DNA of 64,000 nt, from assembly GCA_025618425.1 (NCBI GenBank), contig CM046850.1, positions 4,289,486 through 4,353,485 on the forward strand, read 5' to 3'. Origin of the DNA: Heliocidaris tuberculata. Taxonomy: Eukaryota; Echinodermata; Echinoidea; Camarodonta; Echinometridae. A program made the position numbers and the translations under genes. Below, piece after piece: positions 51,149-62,221 of this stretch. The notes beneath the pieces are model-generated. The model worked only from the letters and a program-made list of their open reading frames with translations. It did no database searches and was not told where the DNA came from. Each line of letters opens with the position of its first letter. Positions within the stretch are counted from its first letter, which is position 1.

Positions 51149-51470
51149 GTAAGGAAATAACATATACAACAGTTTTGGCAACTCTCGTGGAAATAATTAT
51201 AATTGTGAGAAATGAAAATGAGAGAATAATGGTTGCGTAGCTTAAATCAAAGTTCCCCAGAGCTGTCCTCCCTTTTTGAATTTTTGCAAAGGTTGAAAAA
51301 ATGTCTCCGCCGGGAATCGAACCCTGGTCGTTGACTTAGAACGCCAATGCCTTAACCACTAGACCACGGAGACGGGCCAATGATTTCGGCGACACCAAAT
51401 TTAATTGACCGACAGATTGACAAATCTTCAACCTTATTAATTCCTTTGTCGGGGGCAGGTGAGTTTTGAA
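51145..51470 (-). repeat. Palindrome arm A carrying a tRNA gene
   Basis: The 326-bp arm is the inverted counterpart of 51651-51980 with few differences. Its outer end joins an (AT)n run (51117-51144). Between the arms, 51477-51569 is a third, direct partial copy of the outer 90 bp of arm B, followed by an 80-bp unique spacer. Confidence 0.92.
51302..51373 (-). tRNA. tRNA-Arg (anticodon TCT), arm A copy
   Basis: A complete cloverleaf on the minus strand, with 7-bp acceptor GTCTCCG/CGGAGAC. Compared with the arm B copy, one anticodon-stem pair is a G-T wobble and one T-stem pair is a mismatch, so it may be slightly decayed. B box GGTTCGATTCC is intact, and a T run follows the 3' end. No intron. 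Confidence 0.8.
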
Positions 51471-51650
51471 CCATCATTCTCTCATTATTCTCTCATTTTC
51501 ATTTCTCACAATTATAATTATTTCCACGAGAGTTGCCAAAGCTGTTGTATGTTATTTCCTTACAATTGTTTATAATGATTATTATTCTAATGTATACATG
51601 TATCTCAAAGCATTCGCTTGGATCCAGCTGAGGCATGCGGCTTGTCTTTG

Positions 51651-51976
51651 TTCAAAACTCACCTGCCCCCGACAAAGGAATTAATTAATAAGGTTGAAGA
51701 TTTGTCAATCTGTCGGTCAATTGAATCTGGTGTCGCCGAAATCACTGGCCCGTCTCCGTGGTCTAGTGGTTAAGGCATTGGCGTTCTAAGCCAACGACCC
51801 GGGTTCGATTCCCGGCGGAGACATTTTTTCAACCTTTGCAAAAATTCAAAAAGGGAGGACAGCTCTGGGGAACTTTGATTTAAGCTACGCAATCATTATT
51901 CTCTCATTTTCATTTCTCACAATTATAATCATTTCCACGAGAGTTGCCAAAGCTGTTGTATATGTTATTTCCTTAC

Positions 51977-51980
<4 letters not shown>
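51651..51980 (+). repeat. Palindrome arm B carrying a tRNA gene
   Basis: 330-bp arm from TTCAAAACTCACCTGCCCCC to GTTATTTCCTTACAATT, ending at an (AT)n run. The tRNA gene occupies the middle, with about 100 bp of shared flank before it and about 155 bp after it, so homology extends well beyond the tRNA. Confidence 0.92.
51752..51823 (+). tRNA. tRNA-Arg (anticodon TCT), arm B copy
   Basis: 72 nt. Acceptor stem GTCTCCG/CGGAGAC is perfect. D arm GTCT/AGGC has loop AGTGGTTA. Anticodon stem TTGGC/GCCAA has loop GTTCTAA, anticodon TCT at 51785-51787. Variable loop is CGAC and T arm CCGGG/CCCGG has loop TTCGATT. Discriminator A is followed at once by TTTTTT, a Pol III terminator. A box TGGTCTAGTGG and B box GGTTCGATTCC are both good. 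The body resembles Glu/Asp tRNAs in the D arm, so charging identity should be tested. Confidence 0.88.

Positions 51981-52070
<90 letters not shown>
51981..52070. repeat. (TA)n microsatellite, about 90 bp
   Basis: Pure TA dinucleotide run directly abutting arm B of the tRNA palindrome. Confidence 0.95.
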
Positions 52071-52074
<4 letters not shown>

Positions 52075-52189
52075 GGACAAAATTATTAGACCAGCTCCTT
52101 TTAGAGGCCTATATGGCAAGTGTTGGCTGTATCAGTAAATGAATTATCAGAATGATTTCTATTAGCTTAACTCATAATGAGTGGATGAC

Positions 52190-52935
52190 TACTCCCCAAA
52201 ACAATTAGCTCGTGTAATAACTAACCCCTCGGACAATTACCGCCAGGTACCTACCCTTAGGACAATTAATCCTGGACAACTATCGCTAAAGGACAATTAC
52301 ATATAAGGTCACCCCTAGGCACCCCAACAGATAGCTAGTTCAGAACAACTAACAGAATGTAAATATCCTAGAGGCTACTGTCCTCAGGGACATTCTACAG
52401 GGGTAGGATTTTTGGAAAAAAATGTCCTGACAGAAGCGGTCTGGGAATAATTGTCCAGGCGGTATGCCTGATTGTCTGGTAAATTAAGCCATGTTTACTC
52501 CTCTGGAGGCAGTTTGTTTAGTTCTTAGTGGAAAATTGCTACATTTGATGATAGCAGCCATGCCTTGTGGCATGCTGTCCACAAGGTGTGCATTTGTTTT
52601 CTTCCACAGCAGCTCATTCATGCTGCAAGAATGTCTTCTTGTTTCATAGAATTAATTTTATAATACCTCTGATTTTTATGTCACACAATAGTCTTAGTAA
52701 AATAATGAGCAGCCCAAAGTGCCCAGACCAAGAAAAGTAACACTTGCGATTCATCCTCTCAGACATTTATAGAGTATTAGGTGGTCCAAAAACTCTTTCT
52801 CATAGGAAAAAGGGGGTGTGGTAGTTGTCTGGAAGAATTTGTCCTGGACAATTCGTCCTGGCTGTAGTCGTCCTAGTGGTAATTGTCCTGGGGTAAAAGT
52901 CATAAGGGTAATTGTTCTAGTTATTAGTAGTCTAT
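52190..52935. repeat. Inverted-type repeat rich in GGACAATT motifs
   Basis: The left part (52190-52320) has GGACAATTACC, GGACAATTAATCC, GGACAACTATCG and GGACAATTAC. The right part (52830-52925) has reversed versions (TTGTCCTGGACAATTCG, GTAATTGTCCTGG, GTAATTGTTCTAG). Two reversed copies lie between, at about 52450. Probably a non-autonomous element with subterminal motif repeats. No coding sequence. Confidence 0.55.
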
Positions 52936-53254
52936 TAATTATGACTTAGCTGTTGATAATCATTTTCCTACTTCCATAGACAATGGATTTAACACTACTC
53001 TTACACCCCATATTACAGGGATTGGGGGGGGGGGGAGATAGACAGAGAGAATGGGGATGGGGTGATCTAAGAAAATGTGTTGTGGAGATTAATGTAAGTG
53101 AATGATATATAATAACGAGTCAAAACACAACACAAATGAAAAATTACTTTTCAGTCCATTTCACAAATAGGCCGGCAAAGGTGGCTCAAGAAAAATATTT
53201 ACTTCCGGAGAGGTATCCTGTTTCCTCTTGATCATATTGGAGTCCTGGATTCCA

Positions 53255-53490
53255 CCCAGGCAGGGGCAGATCCAACATTTGCAAAAGAGGAGGCACAATA
53301 TTCAGAAAATTTGCTGACAAGCAAATAAAAAATAAACAGATAAAAAGGATGTCATTACCTCGAAATGGGGGGGGGGGGGGGAGCACAATCTTGGATTTGT
53401 TTGAAAATAATATGCCACTTGAGTTTCAAAAGGGGGCACGGGCCGGATGTGCCCCCTTCCCCTCACTCCCCTAAGTCCGCCAGTGCTCTT
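53255..53490. repeat. G-run repeat related to the CAGTGGCG family
   Basis: Starts near CAGGGGCAGATCCAACA and ends near AAGTCCGCCAGTG, with a 14-G run at about 53368. Both ends recall the hAT-like element at 6146. No target duplication is seen. Confidence 0.5.
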
Positions 53491-53625
53491 AGGGTCAAAT
53501 GAAGAAAATTCAAAAGTATTATCGTTCGGAAGGTAGGACAGAATTGCCTCATATGACTATCGTGACACAGATAACCAATAAACCTTCAACCCTTGTGGAC
53601 AGCTGATATCGTTTGTGAGTGGACT

Positions 53626-56073
53626 ATGAGAAACATGTATTGTTCTTGGTTTGTTGTATTTGGAGGGTTGATTCTCCTGTCGCATCAGGCATCTTCTCAA
53701 GCAGTTGGTGAGTACTCTTCAGAAATGATTCGCATCTTGACACTTCACATGTAAAATAAAAACCAATAAATCTGTATTACTTTACAGCATTACGAAAGAC
53801 ATTCGTTTGATACAGCAGTACAGACTGCAACATAAGAAAAGATGAGGTGTTTTTTATTACTCTTTTGATATATCCTTTTGTTATTCTTTGTTTTTTCTTT
53901 TATTTCTCTTTCTATATTTCCCTATGTTATTTTATGTTTTTCCTTTCATTTGTCTTTCTTTCTTTCCTATAATGTTATTCTTTGTTTTTCTGTCTCTTCT
54001 TATGTTATTCTTTGTTTTTCTCTTTCTTCTTATGTTATTCTTTGTTTTTCTACTTTTCTGTCTATCTTTATTTCTTTCTAAATTTTATACTATCGTCTCC
54101 TATTTCTATCTGTTCCTTTACATTTCTTTGTTTTGCTCCTTCATGTGACGTCACAGCGGAGAACGAAGTTTACGTTTTAGAGAGGACGGCAAAACCATGG
54201 TGTACGCGTTCTCGATCTGACTAGCGGACGAGGGAGACGACATGACGCATGAGAATAAAAACGACATGATCTCGTACCAGTCGACTATGTCGACGTGCAA
54301 ATCGAAAACTCGGTATTAATTTGCATTGCCACTCTTAACCCAGGAGAAAAAAATACTCCCCTTTCTGTCTGATAAGTGCCCTTTTTACTTCTAAAAGTGC
54401 CCCTTTTCCTAGCTGCCTTATAAGTGCCCTTTCCCCTTCTGATTAGTGCCCTTTTTTCTCCTTCTGATAAGTGCCCCTTTTCAAATCTGATAATTACATT
54501 CTTATCTCTCTAATAAGAGACCCCTTTTTCTCCTTCTGATAAGTGCAATTTTACTGCGGATATAGGTGCCCCTTTTTCATTTTAATAAGTGCCCTTTTCC
54601 CATTCTGATAAGTGCCCTTAATTGGGGAAGCTGAAGAAGTGTCCAGAACCACAGTAAAAATGAAGAAAATGATGCTTGATAATATATTAATTAGACTGTA
54701 GGGTAATACCAATGTCACAAAATGGTCCCTTTTCGCTTCATGATCAATCTCGTAGGTGCCCGTTTTTTGTTGGTGCCCCCCCCCCCCCCCACTTTGAAAG
54801 ACGCTCCGCCGCCCCTGAGAATGAGTATCAATGGGGAATGTAGAAAACATTTATGATTACCTCAACCACTGCCGTGAATGCATGCATGCATATGTGACTG
54901 TACAAATCATGGCAGGAATACTCCGTGGGGCGTGCCGGAGATGGTGCACTGACTGACTTATGGGAAAGTTTGAAATCCATGTAGTAGGCCTAATTACCAG
55001 AGTCGGTAATAACATTGTAAAGCGCCATGCAAAAGATCGTAAAATGTGCTGTAGTAATGTGAAATAATACTCTTAATATTATCAACATTCTTCTTCTTCT
55101 TTTCTTCTTCTTCTTTTTTTTTTCTTCTTCTTCTTCTTCTCCGTCTTTCTCTTCTTCTACTTCTTCTTCCTTTTCTTCTTCTTCTTTTCTTCCTCTTCTT
55201 CTTTTCTTCTTCTTCTTCTTCATCTTCTTCGTTTTCTTCTTTACCGTCTTCCTCTTCTTCGTTTTCTTCTTCTTCTTCTTCTTCTTCTTCATCTTCTTTG
55301 TTTTCTTCTTCCTCTTCTTCTTTGTTTTCTTCTTCTTCTTCTTCTTCATCTTCTTCGTTTTCTTCTTTACCGTCTTCCTCTTCTTCTTGTTGTCTTCTTT
55401 TCTTCTTCCTCTTCTTCTTCTCCGTCTTACTATCCTTCTTCTTTTCTCTTTTCCTTCCTCTTCTTCCTTTTCTTCTTCTTCTTCTTCTTCTTCTTCTTCT
55501 TCTTCTTTTTTTTTCTTTCTTCTTTATTACTATTGTTGTTATTATCATTATTATTAGTATTAGTATTACTATTTTCATTATGGCTTATCATCATCATTGA
55601 TATTAATGTCATCATTACTCTTATTAGTAGTAGCATATCTTTATTAATATTAATATTACCATTGCTATATATTGTTAATAATATTATTTTATTTCAAGGA
55701 CACTAAATCTCTCAACACTTTCAAACGCAAGTTAAAGGAGTATCTATTGCTAAAGAATACACTGTTATGAATAATATATTTTTAAAATTAATTTACAATT
55801 CTCTGTGCTAAATCTTTTTTTTTTTCCTATTGTACTTTTCTTTAATTGTGATATATATTTTTGTTTTCATGTGAAATGGGATCATGTTTACAAGTTTTTT
55901 TTACCAAACTCTTTATTGTCCCACCACATTTACATTTATTTTTTCTTCTTTGTATACTTGTTTGTACTATGTTATTGTTTGGACATCCCATTTGACATGT
56001 TTTATGATTTTATTTTTTTTTAAATGAAGATGTGGAAATAAATTCAATTCAGTTCAATTCAATTATTATCATT

Positions 56074-56108
<35 letters not shown>

Positions 56109-56600
56109 TATCACCATCTATATAACTACTGTTTCAATTCTATCTACAGCGTCTAGGAGCTTCTCATCTAGCTTTGGCGGACATGTACAAGCAATTTGTG
56201 TCTATCGTGGAACTCCCAAACTCTTTGGAGAGGAATGGCGTGAAGATGAATGTACAACATGTAGCTGCCACGAGCACATGACGACTTGTAGTATCGAAAA
56301 TTGCCAGCCAGTTATTTGTTCCGAGCCGGTCAAACGTCCGGGAGCTTGCTGTTATAGGTGTCCATATGGTATGACGTTTTCTTTCTCTCAAACTATGATG
56401 ATTATAAAAGTAATACTACTGTAATACTTCTACTACTACTAATAATATTAATACTACTTTTGATTATACTACTAATAATAATGATAATGATAATGATGAT
56501 GATGATAATAATAATAGCAAAAATAGTAATAATAACAATAATAATAGTGATAATGATAATAAAAAATGATAATAAAAATATTAATAATGATAATTAATCA

Positions 56601-56641
<41 letters not shown>

Positions 56642-57719
56642 ATAATAATAATAATAATAATAATGATAATAATAATGATAATAGTAATAATAATTAATAA
56701 TAATAATAATAATAATCATCATCATCATAATATTAATAATAATGATACTACTACTACTACTACTACTACTACTAATGATAATAATAATAATAATAATAAT
56801 AATGATAATAATAATGATAACAGTAATAATAATTAATAATGATAATAATAATCATCATCATCATCATAATATTAATAATAATGATAATAATAATAATAAT
56901 TAATAATAATAATAATGATAATAAAAATGATAATAATAATAATAATAATAATGATAATAATAATGATAACAGTAATAATAATTAATAATGATAATAATAA
57001 TCATCATCATCATCATAATATTAATAATAATGATAATAATAATAATAATTAATAATAATAATAATGATAATAAAAATGATAATAATAATAATAGCAATAA
57101 TAACAATAATAATAATGATAATGATAAAAATGATAATTTGTTGAAATTAGTTCTTGATTAAAGAAAAGTAGGGTACAATACACATGATATACACAAATAA
57201 GGTACGTGTATATAAACTCAGCGTGTCTTGAAGAGGAGAATTATCCGACACGGTAATGACATAAACATAATAATGACCGGTGCAATAGACCAGTTCACAA
57301 AGTTATTCAAATTTATGGATGTTTCTTTCCTGGGGAGTAACGAGGTATTCCATTAACCTGTTATTAATGAATGAACTACAATACTTGGAATCCAGTTTGC
57401 ATACATTACTTGTTGCTATGTCTGACAAGCCTCTGACAAGCTTTCAGGTTGTCAAGATCAACCTTTGTTTTAAAAGTATGCATAAAATTTGAATATATTT
57501 GTGAACAGGTCCATTGCACCAGGGTCCCGGTTCATAAAACTTGTTATCAAAAACAAGTTACAATAATTGTTTTAAGCTACTGAAATATACTTGAATCTGA
57601 TTGGCTGAGAGCAAATTTGGCATAGAAATTGGGCAGTTTTTATTGATAACAAGTTTTATAAGACAGGGCCCAGGTCCATTTGCCGAGAATGGCAAATGGC
57701 AGGTTTGCATGATGTTTAC

Positions 57720-57779
<60 letters not shown>

Positions 57780-57929
57780 AAATGATTATATAAATTTGTA
57801 ATCTTACATGTTAGGCTGATGTCAATGACAAATGGATTAAAATTAAAACAAAGGAAATATTGCGGATTTTACTTGTACTTTCGATCAATAACTTGGACCT
57901 CGAGTGATACATGTTTTTATCTTTAATTT

Positions 57930-57982
<53 letters not shown>

Positions 57983-60616
57983 CTAAATGAATACCATCAA
58001 TTTGTATAAAAAAATAAACTGAGTCACCATATGTGTGTTATTACTCTGTCTTATTAACCAATCAAATACATGCATTTCATATACATAGATTACTTATAAG
58101 GTAAGAAAAAAAGAGTAAACATTGGGTTATCATACTTTTCATAACGCAATATAGTTTTTCAAAATAATCATTACATCATCATCATCATCATCATAAAAAT
58201 AATAATAATAATGATAATAATAATAATGATAATGATGATGATGATTCAGTTCAAGTCCATGTTTTATGGTCCATAAGATATGGAAATTCTTCATATTTTC
58301 ATGGATTATAAATAATCAATATATTTGAATAATCAAACAAGGAGACAAACAAGTTAGAGGTGTGCCCTCCAACTATGTATGTACCACATGAATGTATATT
58401 TTGTCATATTTTTGTTAAAAATACATGTATATTATTTTGTTCATTACTCTGTACACTTATACTGAAAAGTTGGAAATAAATGTCATTAAATTGAAATTAA
58501 AATTGAGACCGTCAGCCAGCAAGACCGACAGCCCACGAGACCGATAATGTCAGTCTCGTGGGCCTTCTAAAAACTTTTTTTTAGGCTTTACTATAATAGA
58601 CCACAGTGTTGGGTACCTCGAAATCGATCTTGATCTCGAGACCAGTCTCGAGATCGGCATCAGTAACCTCGATCTTGTTCTTTTATCTCGAATGTGTTGG
58701 TCTTGATCTTGATCTTGATCTCGGAGCTTCTGTTCTCGGAATTTTCGCTCGAGATCGCTCGAGATCAACATTTCGTGTTGGGTACCGATAATGTCAGTCT
58801 CGCGGGCCTTCTAAAAACTTTTTTTTTAGGCTTTACTATAATAGACCACAGTGTTGGGTACCTCGAAATCGATCTTGATCTCGAGACCAGTCTCGAGATC
58901 GGCATCAATAACCTCGATCTTGTTCTTTTATCTCGAAGGTGTTGGTTTTGATCTTGATCTTGATCTCGGAGCTTCTGTTCTCGGAATTTTCGCTCGAGAT
59001 CGCTCGAGATCAACAATGTTATTACGTAAATTATCAAACGAAATATCTCGGACTGTCTGATCTTGATCTTGATCTTGATCTCGGACCCTCTGGTCTTGGA
59101 CCCAACACTGATAGACCAACAGCCTAAGAGACCAACAGCCCACTGAACTGACAATGCCGGTCTCGCCGGTCCTCTGACAATTTTTTCAGAGGGTTCATTA
59201 GATCGGTCACGTGGGCTGCCGGTCTCGTGGGCTGCCGGTCTCGTGAACTGCCGGTCTCGTGGTCCTTATAGAACTTTCTTCTTTTCTATTATTATCTTAT
59301 GTGTTTCTTTGTTTGTCTGCCACGTTGATTGTCGGTCTACTGGGATGATCCCGCTTACTACGTCACTTCCTGAACCCTAATCATATTGATGTACATGTAT
59401 TTTTTTTTCTCATCCTCCTATATACACAGATGTAAGGGTCCAGAAAGTGTCACCGACGGTTCTTGCCCGGGACCACATTGAAAACCAGATCCGCCTTCGG
59501 GTCCCGATTGAATTTCACGAGACCCAAAACACGACGGGGACCGAAGGGACGAATCTTTGGAAACTCAGTGCATGGGTCGCTCTTCGTCATGCTAACAGTA
59601 GTAAAGGGTAATATTTCTCCGAAATAATGGAACTTAGAAGTAATAATGGACCTTAATAACACTAAACATCAAGATCCCACTTTGTGTCATAGAAAATACT
59701 AACAGTTTTATTCAGAACTCATTCAAGAAAAAAATGCCTCGGTTCTTTGCACTAACATCTTCTCTCACCTTTCTTACTTCTCAGCTCTATCTATACTTTT
59801 TAAAAGTATAACTCTTATAAGAACTGGTTCCTTTCCACCAGTGGCGTATCTATAGGGATTATAGCGCCCGGGGCAGACAACGAAGTTACCCCCCCCCCCT
59901 CCCCCTCCCTCCCTCCCCCTCTCCCTCCCTCCCCCTCCCTCCCCCTCTCCCTCCCTCCCCCCCCCCCCCCGAGTGCCCAAAGTTATCTACGTTGTTGTAC
60001 AAGCGAGGGAGCAAAGCAACTGAGTGGTAAATTTGTTGCACATTTAACCCTCAAAATACACAATTTCTTGAGCATTGTGGCCAGGAAATTTCGCAATTGA
60101 CCACTGCAATTGAGCGGTAGAGAATTTCGATTTTCTTTTACATTGATGAACGGTTTTCTATTCACTTCCTTCTCGAATTGGGAGCAAAATTAACGAAAAC
60201 CCTTGAGAAATAGTCGAGGAATTTATCAAGGTGACCGAAAGTTGAGATTTCTGTCAAATGTTAAACCTTTGCAAATGCTATTATATACACTTTCTCTTTG
60301 AGGCCGCAATATTTAACAAGAGGCTGATGAAACTTGATAGCGAGCAAAGCAACGAGAATTACATTTTTACTTTTCAAATTTTGAACCGTTTTAAAAACGC
60401 TATTTAAAAACTATATAGTATACTGGGGCGCGAAATTATGAGATCCTGAAACAACATAATTAAGCGGGGGAGCAAAGCGACCGAGCTTTACAAAAGTGTT
60501 TCATTTTTAACCCTCAAAAACTGTATTTCTAATGCATTTACCCTACGGATAGGTGTGACTGCATGTATTTTGATATGATATTAGCTTTGCGCCCCTCTTC
60601 ATTCTACCCCCCCCCC

Positions 60617-60661
<45 letters not shown>

Positions 60662-61662
60662 TCTCCTCCTTCTCCTTCTCCTCCTCCTCCTCCTTTTAGA
60701 TATGACTTCCAAGATCAACTTCTGAGTGTGGAGGACAGGTCTAAGACATACGAGAAAGGAGTTGATTTCATCTTCGATAGCGTTGAATTCCCTATCGCCC
60801 ATCAATCGGTCGTCTGCCACAAACGACCCTTCTTCATCTGCGTGAGGTTCGACAAAGACCCGGACTACCAAACGGAGAACGACCGTGGCTTCAAGCTCTT
60901 AGGTGAACCCGATGATTCCACTCTCACCGGTTGCACGGCTGCTACGCTTCCCCGCAAATGGTGTACCGGTAATAACTCGACGGAGCAGAAAGCTAGTAAT
61001 GGTACGCTAATAACCCAAGCACTTTTTGCAAAATTATCTCGATTTATTCCATTTATCAGTTTATAGCACATGCAGCACATATGCAAGTAACTTGATTGAA
61101 TTAGTCAATCGGATTTTTGAGTGTCCTATTATTTGATTATCCATATGTATTCATAATCAAGTATATACTTTGGTTTTTCATTCATAATTTTTGATAATGT
61201 TGATAACTTCTTTCAAAATTGTGCGGGACGGTCTAAGGAACAGTACGTGAAAATCAACTAAGTCAGACCAATAGAGAATAAATATTACTATTATTCAACT
61301 TATATTTGGCATTGTAATTATGTTGCCATCTTTATGCGCTTGGGATAAAGTAAGCATTAGAAGGACATGACAATCATAATATAATTGTATTCTTCGTAGA
61401 AAAGTCGGGACAATAAAAAGTTACAATAACTGTTATAGTTATAAGCTACTGAAATCCTTGCCTCTGATTGGATGAGAGCAAATTTGTCATAGAAATGGGG
61501 CAGTTGTCAATGATAACAAGTTTTATGAAACGGGGCCCTAAGTTATTTTGCTTATTTGAAATTGTGTTTATCATATATTTTCTCCTAGAATCGACTAGAC
61601 TGGATACACGAGTATCGCTGGTGCTGTCTGTCATCTTAGGGATTCTCTTGTCTTCATACTGA
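53626..61662 (+). CDS. Secreted, probably GPI-anchored VWC-domain protein, five exons
   Basis: Join 53626-53707, 56150-56368, 59430-59607, 60700-61001, 61589-61662. Introns are GT-AG and phases agree; the product is 284 residues. Exon 1 encodes a signal peptide (SWFVVFGGLILLSHQASSQA); an internal ATG four codons on is an alternative start. Exon 2 encodes a complete VWC domain (about residues 43-101) with ten cysteines in the order C...C..C.C...C...C...C...CC..C (WREDECTTCSCHEHM, CCYRCPY). Exons 3-4 (about 102-260) form a region I do not recognise, with four or so cysteines and N-glycosylation sequons (NTT, NSS, NST). Exon 5 ends in a hydrophobic tail (VSLVLSVILGILLSSY) right at the C-terminus, typical of GPI attachment. 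VWC domains often bind BMP/TGF-beta ligands or matrix, but no such role is shown here. Confidence 0.85.
54330..54818. repeat. hAT-like repeat with internal GGGCACTTATCAG array
   Basis: In intron 1 of the VWC gene. The right end GCTCCGCCGCCCCTGAG with a C run at 54776-54790 just inside resembles the CAGGGGCGGCGGAG class of hAT ends. From 54355 to 54620 a short tandem array repeats CTGATAAGTGCCCTTTT every 25-32 bp, about nine times with decay. Confidence 0.6.
55085..55525. repeat. (TTC)n microsatellite block, about 440 bp
   Basis: Imperfect TTC/CTT array with longer words (GTTTTCTTCTTTACCGTCTTC) repeated at 55230 and 55358. Lys/Glu-rich and Ser-rich open frames on both strands are artefacts of the repeat. 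Confidence 0.93.
56062..56111. repeat. (ATC)n microsatellite upstream of VWC exon 2
   Basis: ATC repeat ending about 40 bp before the acceptor of exon 2 (56149). Confidence 0.85.
56405..57135. repeat. Composite TAA/ACT/ATC repeat with 149-bp higher-order unit
   Basis: Long AT-rich trinucleotide field in intron 2 of the VWC gene. A complex unit beginning CAGTAATAATAATTAATAATG and containing (ATC)n and AATATTAATAATAATG occurs at 56821 and again, almost unchanged, at 56970. A less complete third version lies at about 56680. Confidence 0.88.
57532..57671. repeat. Foldback repeat, GGGCCC/ATTGG family
   Basis: Left GGTCCCGGTTCATAAAACTT, core TTGAATCTGATTGGCTGAG, right CAAGTTTTATAAGACAGGGC. Confidence 0.85.
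57722..57773. repeat. (TA)n microsatellite
   Basis: TA dinucleotide run followed by (CA)n. A second TA run lies at 57937-57980 and a mixed ATC/AAT run at 58172-58245. Confidence 0.92.
58541..58784 (+). repeat. 244-bp tandem duplication, first unit
   Basis: Repeats from 58785 onward, starting CCGATAATGTCAGTCTCG. The junction carries GTGTTGGGTACC, also present at the left end of the hAT-like element, so unequal recombination at that sequence is likely. The unit contains ATCTCGAG palindromes. Confidence 0.88.
58849..59110. mobile_element. hAT-like MITE with perfect 8-bp duplication ATAGACCA
   Basis: Ends CAGTGTTGGG (58849) and CCCAACACTG (59110), flanked by ATAGACCA at 58841-58848 and 59111-59118. 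The interior is rich in ATCTTGATC and CTCGAGATC. A left-end-only copy starts at 58604 in the tandem duplicate. It is inserted in an older repeat of CCGGTCTCGTGGGCTG motifs (58505-58560, 59125-59270). Confidence 0.88.
59841..60617. repeat. CAGTGGCG-type repeat with C-rich block
   Basis: Begins CAGTGGCGTATCTATAGGG, has a CCCTCCC/C-run block at 59888-59970, then three spaced copies of an AGCAAAGCRACNGAG motif (about 60008, 60345, 60470), and ends near GCGCCCCTCTTCATT. Same class as the element at 6146. Confidence 0.6.
60618..60699 (+). repeat. (CT)n/(TCC)n tract forming the exon 4 acceptor
   Basis: A pure CT run, then TCC/TTC words, ends directly in TTTTAG at the 3' splice site of VWC-gene exon 4. 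The microsatellite is the polypyrimidine tract. Confidence 0.9.
61404..61538. repeat. Foldback repeat, GGGCCC/ATTGG family (left end eroded)
   Basis: Core CTTGCCTCTGATTGGATGAG and right end ACAAGTTTTATGAAACGGGG. It ends 50 bp before the acceptor of the last VWC-gene exon. Confidence 0.85.
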
Positions 61663-62221
61663 TCACGATGTTCGACGTTGTCGTAAGAAGAGGAATAACC
61701 GACGGATGACATCCTGCCAAATGTTTCTGCTCAAATTTAATGTTTTCTCGAATATACAAATGTTTACCATATTAGAGAGAAGAAAATTATCTTATGATAT
61801 TTGGTATTTTATTATGAAACTTCATTGACATTGACATCAATATTTTGTTTTACAAGACAAATGTTATGTTATGTTATGTTATGTTAACAGCACGTTTAGG
61901 CAACACATAGCATTCATTCCCCAATTCATTTAGATTTTCTTCCTAAACCATTTACATAAAGACCAATGACAAACACAATCGCAAACACTTCGAAGAAATC
62001 AGCAGGATAAATTCAAATTTTCACAGATATGAAAAATATAATTTGAAATGCTAGGAAGTTGACACGTTTAAGAGGAAAAGTGTTTACTTTTATGGTCTTA
62101 GAAAATTATATTCACCAAGAATAATGAATTTCTTCTTTAAGTTCTACCAGGCTGTCATAATTCTATTACAGTTTATTTAACACTATGTCTACATAGTCTA
62201 CAATGAAATATATTTTGATTT

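Noticed and set aside
54990..55600. Lys/Glu-rich and Ser-rich frames up to 194 codons
   Set aside because: Arise from the (TTC)n block on both strands; no protein signature.
55730..57135. Regularly spaced repeats resembling a CRISPR-like array
   Set aside because: Units are simple trinucleotides without unique spacers, in a clearly eukaryotic intron.
58550..59154. Frames rich in RDQDQDQ / RSRSRS words
   Set aside because: Translation of repeated ATCTTGATC and CTCGAGATC motifs in the hAT-like element, not an SR protein.
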